This document shows positions 34,860-42,089 of a stretch of DNA of 64,000 nt, in pieces (positions within the stretch are counted from its first letter, which is position 1; every line of letters starts with the position of its first letter). Source of the DNA: Chenggangzhangella methanolivorans (lineage in GTDB: Bacteria > Pseudomonadota > Alphaproteobacteria > Rhizobiales > Methylopilaceae); NCBI RefSeq assembly GCF_019797865.1, contig NZ_CP081869.1, positions 2,170,001-2,234,000 on the forward strand, in the 5' to 3' direction. Under the pieces are notes generated by a model. The model did no database searches. It was not told the DNA's origin and saw only the letters and a program-made list of their open reading frames with translations. Both the position numbers and the translations under genes were made by a program.

Positions 34860-35542
34860 GGCGCGCCCCTCTCCTTCTCGTCCTTGCGGGCGCCGGCGCG
34901 ATGCTCGCTCGCCGTCGCCGCCGCCGCGCAGAATTCCGACGGGCCGGAGGGCGTCGAGCCGCAGGAGCCGCCCGCCGCGGCCGACGGCCGGGAGCCGCGC
35001 GCGGCCGAGGCGCCCTCGCGGGAGCGCGCCGAAGAGGCCGACGAACCCGCCGCCGCGCGGGACGAGGCCGGGACGGAAGCGCCGGCTTCCGCGCCGTCGC
35101 CCGACATCGCCGCGCTCAATCCGCTCGCCGGCCTCGACAAGGGCTCTCTCGCGGGCTTTCGGGACGCGCCGCTGTTCACGCCCTCGCGGCGCCGTCCCGC
35201 GCCGCCGCCCGCGGTCGCCGAAGCCCCTCCCCCGCCGCCTCCTCCGCCCCGCCCGAGCGCGCGCCCGCGGCGGCGCCGGAGCTGAAGCTTGCGGGCGTCG
35301 TCGAGGGTCCCGAGGGCGCGGTCGCGATCGTGGAGAACGGCGGCGAGATCGAGCGGCTGCGGCTCGGCGACCAGGTCGACGGCTGGCTCGTCACCGGCAT
35401 CGAGGGTTTTACGCTGAAGGTCACGCTCGACGACCGCGAGCACGAGTACCGCATGTTCCAGCGCGCCGAAGGCAAGCCGGCGGCGGCGAGCGGCGACGAG
35501 GACGACTCCTCGTCGGGCGACGATTCCGACGAGGACAATTAG
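34856..35542 (+). CDS. type II secretion GspC/GspN-like protein (frameshifted twice)
   Basis: About 229 residues. A hydrophobic N-terminal segment (RAPLLLVLAGAGAMLA) leads into a low-complexity Pro/Ala/Glu region and PLAGLDKGSLAGFRDAPLFTPSRR. The HR-type domain then reads LKLAGVVEGPEGAVAIVENGGEIERLRLGDQVDGWLVTGIEGF, as in GspC/PulC. The acidic tail ends DDSSSGDDSDEDN. The coding frame changes near 34910 and again near 35255, the second explained by one C missing from a C-run. Its ATG overlaps the gspM stop. In the system this subunit bridges the inner-membrane platform and the GspD secretin. Confidence 0.7.
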   Translation: MRRAPLLLVLAGAGAMLARRRRRRAEFRRAGGRRAAGAARRGRRPGAARGRGALAGARRRGRRTRRRAGRGRDGSAGFRAVARHRRAQSARRPRQGLSRGLSGRAAVHALAAPSRAAARGRRSPSPAASSAPPERAPAAAPELKLAGVVEGPEGAVAIVENGGEIERLRLGDQVDGWLVTGIEGFTLKVTLDDREHEYRMFQRAEGKPAAASGDEDDSSSGDDSDEDN

Positions 35543-35568
35543 GGCTGGGGACATCCGGTCAGCGCAGC

Positions 35569-35667
35569 CGTCATGCCCGGCGGCGGCCGGGCGTCCACGA
35601 CTTTCTAGGGGACGTCGAACTCTACGCCAACGTCGTGGATACCCGCGACGACGACGCGGGCATGACG
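35569..35667. repeat. palindromic intergenic repeat (CGTCATGCCCGG type)
   Basis: About 99 bp after the last gsp gene, beginning CGTCATGCCCGG and ending CGGGCATGACG, with an inner pair (CCACGACTTTC / GTCGTGG). It is a family different from those near mgsABC, and single copy in this window. Confidence 0.72.
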
Positions 35668-35679
35668 CCGCCGCGTTCC

Positions 35680-36120
35680 TCAGCGGCGCAGCAGCGCCTC
35701 GATCGACTTGAGCTCCGCGACGTTCGCCTTCAGCCGCTGCGCGAGCCGGGCGTGAAGGTTGCGGGCGAGGTCGGGATATTCGTCGAACAGCCGCGCGAAC
35801 AGGCCGCGGGCGATTCGCAGCACCTCGGTCGGCTCGACGGCGACGGCAGTCGCCGGACGGGAGACGTCGGCGATGAGCGCAAGCTCGCCCACGAGCGTCG
35901 AGCGGCCGACCGTGATCTCGCCGCCCGGACGCACGAGCCTCAGCGAGCCTGACGCGACCACATAGCCGCAGTCGGCCCGCTCGCCCTCGCGAAACAGCTC
36001 GTCGCCCTCGGCGAGCCGCACCCGGTCCGCCGAAAACGCGATGAGCCGCTGCGCGTCCCGGCCGAGCTGGTCGAGCAGCGGCGTCTCGCTCAACGTCCTG
36101 ATGTCGTCCTCGAGCGCCAC
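35680..36120 (-). CDS. cyclic-nucleotide-binding domain protein without HTH
   Basis: A 146-residue protein that is almost entirely one cNMP-binding beta-roll (LAEGDELFREGERADCGYVVASGSLRLVRPGGEITVGRSTLVGELALI), ending in a short helix. The CRP-type phosphate cassette (GELAxx-R-A) is present as VGELALIADVSRPATAVA. No helix-turn-helix follows, so it is not a classical CRP/FNR factor. It may act by protein contact. It lies 33 bp after the response-regulator gene on the same strand. Confidence 0.8.
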   Translation of the reverse strand: MALEDDIRTLSETPLLDQLGRDAQRLIAFSADRVRLAEGDELFREGERADCGYVVASGSLRLVRPGGEITVGRSTLVGELALIADVSRPATAVAVEPTEVLRIARGLFARLFDEYPDLARNLHARLAQRLKANVAELKSIEALLRR

Positions 36121-36153
36121 GCGCCCCCGCTACGCAACTGGATAAGTCGTCCC

Positions 36154-36839
36154 CTATGGAACGAGCTTATATCCTCCGGCCTCCGTGACCAGCAGCCGCG
36201 CGTTGGACGGATCCGCCTCGATCTTCTGGCGAAGACGATAGACGTGGGTCTCGAGCGTATGCGTGGTCACGCCCGAATTGTAACCCCAGACTTCCTGAAG
36301 AAGAGTTTCTCTCCCACCACCGACGATCCGGCCCGATAGAGGAAGCGCAGGATCGCGGTCTCCTTCTCGGTCAGGCGGATCTTGGCGTTCTTGTCGGTGA
36401 CGAGCACCTTGCCGCCCGGCTTGAACGTGTACGGCCCGATCGTGAAGATCGCGTCCTCGCTCGCCTCGTGGCTGCGAAGCTGGGCGCGGATGCGTGCGAG
36501 AAGGACCGCGAATCGCACGGGCTTGGCCACGTAGTCGTTCGCGCCGGCCTCGAGGCCGAGAATCGTGTCGGCGTCCGAATCCTGCCCCGTGAGCATGATG
36601 ACCGGTCCGCGATAGCCGTCGCGGCGCATCACCTTCACGGCCTCGCGGCCGTCCATGTCGGGAAGTCCGACGTCCATGATGATCAGGTCGACATGCTCGC
36701 CGCGGACGTGAGCGATGGCGGGCTGGGCCGACCCCGCCTGGGCGGGCTCGAATTCTTCGTGGAGGTCGAGCTGCTCGACGAGTTCGGTACGGAGGTCGGC
36801 GTCGTCTTCGACGACAAGGATCTTGCGCTTGGTGGCCAT
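36154..36839 (-). CDS. OmpR/PhoB-family response regulator (frameshifted)
   Basis: About 229 residues. The receiver domain has acidic pocket EDDAD, phospho-acceptor Asp in [12 protein letters not shown] (about residue 53), Thr in VIMLTGQD and Lys in YVAKPVRF. The winged-helix DNA-binding domain reads [18 protein letters not shown], then after a frame change [47 protein letters not shown]. Near 36295 one base of a leucine codon is lost. The sequence resembles alphaproteobacterial CenR-like regulators of envelope functions. No partner histidine kinase is adjacent. Confidence 0.85.
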
Positions 36840-36932
36840 TCAACGTCTCTTGGAAGCCGGCCCAGTGCAGCCGGCAGTCGTGAACTAGACAGGCGCCGCC
36901 CGTTCGGCAAGGCGCGTTTCGGGACGCGTTTC

Positions 36933-37522
36933 ATGCCCAAAACGCCCTTCAGGCGAACTTTCGTCCGCAAAAAGCGCATCGAAAGGGTCATCGTCCGGCC
37001 CCGCGCCGGCGACCGCGCGCGCGGTCGCCTGGAGGCCGGCGGCATGGCGTTCCCTTGCGCGCTCGGGCCCGCCGGAACGGTCACGACGAAGCGCGAGGGG
37101 GATGGCGGAACGCCGCGCGGCCGCCTCGCCTTGCGCCGCCTCTTCCGCCGCGCAGACCGCGGCCCGCGGCCGCCCTCGGGCCTCGACACGCGAACCATCC
37201 GGACCACCGACGGCTGGTGCGACGCGCCCGGTCACCGCCGGTACAATCGATTGATTACATTGCCGTTTTCCGCATCGCACGAGACCCTGTGGCGCGACGA
37301 CGGGCTCTACGACCTCGTGGTCGAGCTCGGCTGGAACGACCGCCCCGCCACGCCCGGCCGAGGCTCTGCCATCTTCCTCCACGCCGCCGCCCCGGCTTCT
37401 CGCCGACCGCAGGCTGCGTGGCGGTGGAGCCGCGCTTCCTCCGCCGCCTCGTCGCCCGCCTCGCCAGGGGCGCCTGGCTCGACGTGGAGCCGCGTCCGCG
37501 CAAGTCGAAGAGGGGACGTTAA
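36933..37522 (+). CDS. YkuD-type L,D-transpeptidase family protein (frameshifted)
   Basis: About 196 residues. The start MPKTPFRRTFVRKKRIERVIVRP leads into the domain FPCALGPAGTVTTKREGDGGTPRGRLALRRLF, then GSAIFLHAAAPGFSPTAGCVAVEPRFLRRLV with the catalytic His and Cys (TAGCVAV). One C is missing from a C-run near 37394 and splits the last motif. The family makes 3-3 cross-links in peptidoglycan or attaches proteins to it. No clear signal peptide is seen, as in other short rhizobial members of the family. Confidence 0.78.
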
Positions 37523-37680
37523 CCCTCGGGCGTCGTCACGCTCCATCTGACGAAGATGTCAGAACCTGCGACCGCTCGCGAACTTGTGCGCTACGGGCCC
37601 CATCCCATATCGTTCTCAACCAATGGAACGCCGTGATCCGGCGGACCTGACGGTAACCTGTTCCGAAGGGACGACGATCA

Positions 37681-38454
37681 ATGTCGGACTACAATCGCAA
37701 CGCTCTCGGCCGAACCTACGGCCAGACGTCGGCGCCGAGCATGGAGATCGACCAGGGCCTCCGGTCGTACATGCTGAGCGTCTACAATTACATGTCGATC
37801 GGCCTGGCCATCACCGGCCTCGCGGCGATCGGCGCGTTCATGCTCGCCGTGTCGTCCGAGCCGACCGGCGCGGTGGCGCGCGGTATGAACCTCACGCCGT
37901 TCGGCGTGATGCTCTACACGAGCCCGCTGAAGTGGGTGGTGCTGCTCGCCCCGCTCGCCATGGTGTTCTTCCTCTCCGCGCGCCTCCACAAGATGAGCGC
38001 GGCGGGCGGCCAGATCGCCTTCTACGTCTTCGCCGGCCTGATGGGCCTGTCGCTGTCGTCGATCTTCCTGGTCTACACCGGGGCGTCGATCGGGCGAGTG
38101 TTCTTCATCACCGCGGCGGCGTTCGGCGCGCTCAGCCTCTGGGGCTACACGACCAAGAAAGACCTGACGGGCATGGGCTCGTTCCTGGTGATGGGCCTGT
38201 TCGGCATCGTCATCGCGAGCCTGGTGAACCTGTTCTTCCAGTCCTCGATGGTCCAGTTCGTCGTGTCGGTGCTCGGCGTGGTCATCTTCTCGGGCCTGAC
38301 CGCCTATGACACGCAGCGCATTAAGGAAATGTACTACGAGATGGACGACGACGGCACGATGAGCCGCAAGGCCATCCTCGGCGCGCTGTCGCTCTACCTC
38401 AACTTCATCAACCTGTTCACCGCGCTGCTGTCGCTGTTCGGCAACCGCGAGTGA
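37681..38454 (+). CDS. Bax inhibitor-1/YccA family membrane protein
   Basis: A 257-residue inner-membrane protein with seven predicted helices. N-terminal YMLSVYNYMSIGLAITGLAAIGAFML, then VVLLAPLAMVFFLSARLH, GLMGLSLSSIFLVYTGASIGRVFFITAAAFG and the final ILGALSLYLNFINLFTALLSLFGNRE are the standard blocks of the family. DTQRIKEMYYE matches the conserved loop near the proposed di-aspartyl pH sensor. Members are thought to be calcium-leak or membrane-stress proteins. A strong terminator follows. Confidence 0.92.
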   Translation: MSDYNRNALGRTYGQTSAPSMEIDQGLRSYMLSVYNYMSIGLAITGLAAIGAFMLAVSSEPTGAVARGMNLTPFGVMLYTSPLKWVVLLAPLAMVFFLSARLHKMSAAGGQIAFYVFAGLMGLSLSSIFLVYTGASIGRVFFITAAAFGALSLWGYTTKKDLTGMGSFLVMGLFGIVIASLVNLFFQSSMVQFVVSVLGVVIFSGLTAYDTQRIKEMYYEMDDDGTMSRKAILGALSLYLNFINLFTALLSLFGNRE

Positions 38455-38497
38455 TCAGGGACCGCTCCGGCCCTCGGGTTGGAGACGCCTGAACCGA

Positions 38498-38530
38498 GGC
38501 CCCGGCGGAAACGCCGGGGCCTTTTGTTTT
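38498..38530 (+). terminator. intrinsic terminator after the BI-1 gene
   Basis: GGCCCCGGCG-GAAA-CGCCGGGGCC forms a 10-bp stem followed by TTTTGTTTT, 43 bp beyond the BI-1 stop. Confidence 0.92.
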
Positions 38531-38652
38531 GGCGGAACGCCCGACGTCGGCCGCCCCTTCCCCCGCTGCGGAGGAGGGAACTTTGCGCGTCGCGCCTCGA
38601 ACACGCTGCGCCGCGCTCCATTTAGCCCCGCCGAGTTTCAGGGAGCGCCGCC

Positions 38653-39048
38653 ATGGCCAAGATGATCCATTCGATGATCCGCGTGACCGACGAGGCGCGC
38701 TCGCTCGCCTTCTACGAGACGGCGTTCGGCCTGAAGGTCGCCGACCGCTACCCGTTCGAGGGTTTCACGCTGATCTATCTCCGCAACGCCGAAACCGGCT
38801 TCGAGCTCGAGCTGACCGTCAACGCCGACCGCTCCGAGCCCTACGATCTCGGAAACGGCTACGGCCATCTGGCGCTGTCGGTCGACGACCTCGAGGCCGA
38901 GCACCAGCGCGTCACTGACGCCGGGCTGAACCCCAACCGGCTCAAAACCATGGAGCGCGACGGCAAGCCCTTCGCCCGCTTCTTCTTCATCTCCGACCCG
39001 GACGGCTATAAGATCGAGGTGCTGCAGCGCGGCGGCCGGTTCATCTGA
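38653..39048 (+). CDS. gloA: lactoylglutathione lyase (glyoxalase I)
   Basis: A 131-residue vicinal-oxygen-chelate enzyme that turns the methylglyoxal-glutathione hemithioacetal into S-lactoylglutathione. Expected metal ligands are visible: His6 (MIHSMIRV), a Glu in GFELELTVN, His in YGHLALSV and Glu near residue 122 (GYKIEVLQR). Length and the short alphaproteobacterial/enterobacterial form (nickel type) agree. It stands alone, with GGGAGCGCC before the ATG. Confidence 0.92.
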   Translation: MAKMIHSMIRVTDEARSLAFYETAFGLKVADRYPFEGFTLIYLRNAETGFELELTVNADRSEPYDLGNGYGHLALSVDDLEAEHQRVTDAGLNPNRLKTMERDGKPFARFFFISDPDGYKIEVLQRGGRFI

Positions 39049-39057
39049 GGGCGGCCG

Positions 39058-39612
39058 TCAGCCGACGAGCCGCACGGCCGCGTCGAAGGCGTCGGTCCAC
39101 AGCCTGCAACAGACGATCCCGGCGACGGCCGCCGCCGGGAGGGACGCCGCGCGGGGTCGGGCGGCGAGAGCGACGAGCGCGGCGGCGAGGGCCGCGGTCG
39201 CGAGCAGGAAGAGCGCGACCAGCGCCGCGAAAGGCAGGGCCGCAAAGGCGCCGAAGACGAACAGCGCGATGACGAGCGGCGCCGTGACGAAATAGGCGAG
39301 CCGCCTTTTGCGTTTCGCCCATCGGGCCGCCGCCCGGCGGCGGCGCGCGACGGCGAGCCGCGTGGGATCGCCGACCACCTCATGCGTCGCGATCATCGCC
39401 ATGACGAAGATGGCGAGCGGAACGCCGGCGCCGCTCAGCCGGACATAGGCCGCTCCCCCGAGCTCCGCCCATGGCGTCCCCTCGACAGCCACGCCGACGA
39501 AGGCGGCGAGGACCGGCGCGAGCGCGGCCACGGCCGCCATCGCGACGACCTCGCGGCTCCGGCGCGCCTTGAGCGCGGGGCCGCGGCCGCTGGCGGCGGC
39601 GACATCAGCCAT
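39058..39612 (-). CDS. hypothetical multi-span membrane protein
   Basis: A 184-residue protein with about five hydrophobic segments (VVAMAAVAALAPVLAAFVGVAV, GVPLAIFVMAMIATHEVV, FVTAPLVIALFVFGAFAALPFAALVALFLLATAALAAALVAL). A very basic loop (RRRRAAARWAKRKRR) lies between the second and third, placing it in the cytoplasm. I recognise no family. It overlaps the end of the neighbouring membrane-protein gene by 8 bp, so the two are probably co-expressed. Confidence 0.6.
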   Translation of the reverse strand: MADVAAASGRGPALKARRSREVVAMAAVAALAPVLAAFVGVAVEGTPWAELGGAAYVRLSGAGVPLAIFVMAMIATHEVVGDPTRLAVARRRRAAARWAKRKRRLAYFVTAPLVIALFVFGAFAALPFAALVALFLLATAALAAALVALAARPRAASLPAAAVAGIVCCRLWTDAFDAAVRLVG

Positions 39613-40132
39613 GCAGGAACCAGGCGAAGCCGGCGCCGAAGGCCAGGGCGAACAGCTTGCCTCCAAGGCCGAACCCGTCCGCGAAGCTCCGCAGGATGGC
39701 GGCGTGGATCAGGACCGCGGCGGCGATGGCGACCGCCAGCACGGCGCGCCAGAACTCGATCTCGCCTCCGACCAGCGCCAGCGTCGCGAGCGGGCCCCAG
39801 ATCAGCAGGTGGAGCAGCCATGGCCTCCGCTTCAACGCGACGATCGCCCGCCGCCGGAGACGTCGGCGGAAGGCGGAGAAATCAGACGCAAGCTCCATAG
39901 CCATGGCGACGGCCGCGCAGACCGCGAAGAACGCGGCGTGCTCGAGAACGAGGCGAAAGCCTGCTCCGATCCATGGTTGGCCCCAGGGCTGCCCCGAACG
40001 CCAAAGCGCCAGCGCGACGCCGAACGGAACCCCGGCGACGACGAAGGCCGCAGCCCCCGCGATCCGCCCGATCCGCGCCGGCGCCTCCGGTCGTCGCGCC
40101 GCGGCGATCGGAGAAGGCTGCAAGGTCTCCAT
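39605..40132 (-). CDS. hypothetical multi-span membrane protein
   Basis: A 175-residue protein with four or five membrane segments (IAGAAAFVVAGVPFGVALAL, LEHAAFFAVCAAVAMAMEL, LLHLLIWGPLATLALVGG, VLAVAIAAAVLIHAAIL, LFALAFGAGFAWFL). An arginine-rich loop RRRLRRRAIVALKRR is again present. I chose the ATG at 40132; one at 40198 would add 22 residues. It is divergent from leuB and upstream of the second membrane protein in one operon. Similar layout suggests the two may be partners. Function unknown. Confidence 0.58.
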   Translation of the reverse strand: METLQPSPIAAARRPEAPARIGRIAGAAAFVVAGVPFGVALALWRSGQPWGQPWIGAGFRLVLEHAAFFAVCAAVAMAMELASDFSAFRRRLRRRAIVALKRRPWLLHLLIWGPLATLALVGGEIEFWRAVLAVAIAAAVLIHAAILRSFADGFGLGGKLFALAFGAGFAWFLHG

Positions 40133-40253
40133 ACCGCCCCTCGGCGCTGGTGATCGGACTGTCACTATGGCCGCGCCGGGCGCCGCTTGCCAATCCATGC
40201 CCGCCCCGCCTAAGACGCGCCCGCGACATTCAAGAAGACGCGCGAGGACCCCA

Positions 40254-41369
40254 ATGGCCACCCAGAACATCCTGCTGCTCCCCGGCGACGGCATCGGCCC
40301 GGAGGTGATGGCGGAGGTCCGTCGGGTTCTCGCCGTCATCGAGGCCCGCGGCGTGCTTTCGCTCTCGATCGACGAGGGCCTGGTCGGCGGCGCGGCCTAT
40401 GACGCGCACGGCGTGGCGGTTTCGGACGGCGACGTCGAGAAGGCCAAGGCCGCCGACGCCGTGCTGCTCGGCGCGGTCGGCGGTCCGAAGTGGGACGGCG
40501 TGCCCTATGAGCACCGCCCGGAAGCCGGCCTGCTGCGCCTGCGCAAGGATCTCGAGCTCTTCGCCAATCTTCGCCCGGCGATCTGCTACCCGGCGCTCGC
40601 GGATTCCTCCGCGCTCAAGCGCGAGCTCGTCGACGGCCTCGACCTGATGATCGTGCGCGAGCTCACCGGGGGCGTCTATTTCGGCGAGCCGAAGGAGATC
40701 ACCGACCTTCCGAACGGCCAGAAGCGCGCCGTCGACACCCAGGTCTACGAGACCTACGAGATCGAGCGCATCGCCAAGGTCGCGTTCGAGCTCGCGCGCG
40801 TGCGCGGCGGCCGCGTCACCTCGGCCGAGAAACGCAACGTCATGAAGTCGGGCCTTCTCTGGAACCAGGTGGTCACCGCGATCCACAAGTCGGGCGGCTA
40901 CGAGGACGTCAAGCTCGACCACATGCTCGCCGACGCGCTCGGCATGCAGCTCGTTCGCGCGCCCAAGGAGTTTGACGTCATCGTCACCGACAATCTGTTC
41001 GGCGACATCCTTTCCGACGTCGCCTCGATGCTGACCGGCTCGCTCGGCATGCTGCCCTCGGCCTCGCTCGGCGCCGAGGACGAGAACGGCCGCCGCAAGT
41101 CGCTCTACGAGCCGGTGCACGGCTCGGCGCCCGACATCGCGGGCAAGGGGATCGCGAACCCGCTCGCCATGATCGCGAGCCTCGCGATGGCGCTGAAATA
41201 TTCGCTCGGCAAACCCGACGTCGCCGACCTCCTCGACAAGGCGATCTCCGAGACGCTCGGCGAAGGCCTGCGCACCGGCGACATCTGGTCGGAGGGCATG
41301 ACCAAGGTCGGCACGACCGAGATGGGCTCGGCGGTCGCCAAGAAGTTCGAGGCGCTGCTCGGCGCCTGA
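40254..41369 (+). CDS. leuB: 3-isopropylmalate dehydrogenase
   Basis: A 371-residue enzyme of leucine biosynthesis, oxidising and decarboxylating 3-isopropylmalate to 4-methyl-2-oxovalerate with NAD+. Seen: LLPGDGIGPEVMAEV at the start, LLGAVGGPKWD, LLRLRKDLELFANLRPA (substrate-binding arginines), VRELTGGVYFG, the catalytic Tyr/Lys regions, the metal-binding NLFGDILSDVASMLTGSLGMLPSASLG and the NAD site YEPVHGSAPDIAGKGIANP. Full length. A lone leuB, as is common in alphaproteobacteria. Confidence 0.96.
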   Translation: MATQNILLLPGDGIGPEVMAEVRRVLAVIEARGVLSLSIDEGLVGGAAYDAHGVAVSDGDVEKAKAADAVLLGAVGGPKWDGVPYEHRPEAGLLRLRKDLELFANLRPAICYPALADSSALKRELVDGLDLMIVRELTGGVYFGEPKEITDLPNGQKRAVDTQVYETYEIERIAKVAFELARVRGGRVTSAEKRNVMKSGLLWNQVVTAIHKSGGYEDVKLDHMLADALGMQLVRAPKEFDVIVTDNLFGDILSDVASMLTGSLGMLPSASLGAEDENGRRKSLYEPVHGSAPDIAGKGIANPLAMIASLAMALKYSLGKPDVADLLDKAISETLGEGLRTGDIWSEGMTKVGTTEMGSAVAKKFEALLGA

Positions 41370-41376
41370 GGCTGAG

Positions 41377-41400
41377 GAGCGGCGTCCGACGGCGCCGCTC
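41377..41400 (+). terminator. hairpin after leuB
   Basis: GAGCGGCG-TCCGACGG-CGCCGCTC forms an 8-bp perfect stem 7 bp beyond the leuB stop. There is no U-run, so it may be a weak terminator or an RNA-stabilising stem. Confidence 0.4.
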
Positions 41401-41537
41401 GTGTCCTGCGCCACCTTGCGGGTGGCCCCCCTCCCCGGGCGGAGGAGGACCACGAGATCGGAGCGGGCGGCGCCCTCTCCGATCACCGCGGCGCGAGCCC
41501 GCTTGACGGCCTGCCGCCGGGCGCCAGTTCGTCTCTC

Positions 41538-41963
41538 ATGAGACCGCTCCTCGCCGCCGCGGCCCTCGTCGCCGCCTTCGCCGCCCCCGCCTTCGCCGCG
41601 GGGCTCGACGCCTATCTCTGGAAGTCGCGACCCGTGATCGTGTTCGCGCCGGAGCGCGACCAGCCCGAAGCCGCCGACCAGCTGAAACGGCTCGCGGCCG
41701 CGCGCGCGACGCTCGAAGACCGCGACATGCCGGTCTTCGTCGTGACCAGGCGCCAGGTCTCGCCGCTGTCCGGCGGCCGCGCGCCTGCGACGCTCAACGC
41801 GCAGGACCTCCGCAAGACTTACGGCGTCGCCGACGACGCCTTCGCCGTCGTGCTCGTCGGCAAGGACGGCGGCGAGAAGCTGCGTTCGGCGGAGCCCGTC
41901 GAGGCCGCGCGCCTCACCGACCTCGTCGACACGATGCCCATGCGCCAGGGCGAGGCGCGCTGA
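41538..41963 (+). CDS. DUF4174 domain exported protein
   Basis: A 141-residue protein with a Sec signal peptide (RPLLAAAALVAAFAAPAFAA). The following thioredoxin-like DUF4174 domain reads LDAYLWKSRPVIVFAPERDQPEAADQLKRL, DRDMPVFVVTRR, LRKTYGVADDAFAVVLVGKDGGEKLRS and DTMPMRQGEAR at the end. No redox CxxC is present. The family is common in alphaproteobacteria with no assigned role; a periplasmic location is expected. Confidence 0.75.
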   Translation: MRPLLAAAALVAAFAAPAFAAGLDAYLWKSRPVIVFAPERDQPEAADQLKRLAAARATLEDRDMPVFVVTRRQVSPLSGGRAPATLNAQDLRKTYGVADDAFAVVLVGKDGGEKLRSAEPVEAARLTDLVDTMPMRQGEAR

Positions 41964-42089
41964 GCGCCGGAGCGGTCGCGATCACGAGCCGGTGACGGCG
42001 CGCCTCCGCCCAAAGGTGGCCATGCGCGTCGTCCATGCTAGCCTCTGCTGCGTAAAGCGTCGGGCGGACCGCCCGAAGGAGGCCGGGCT

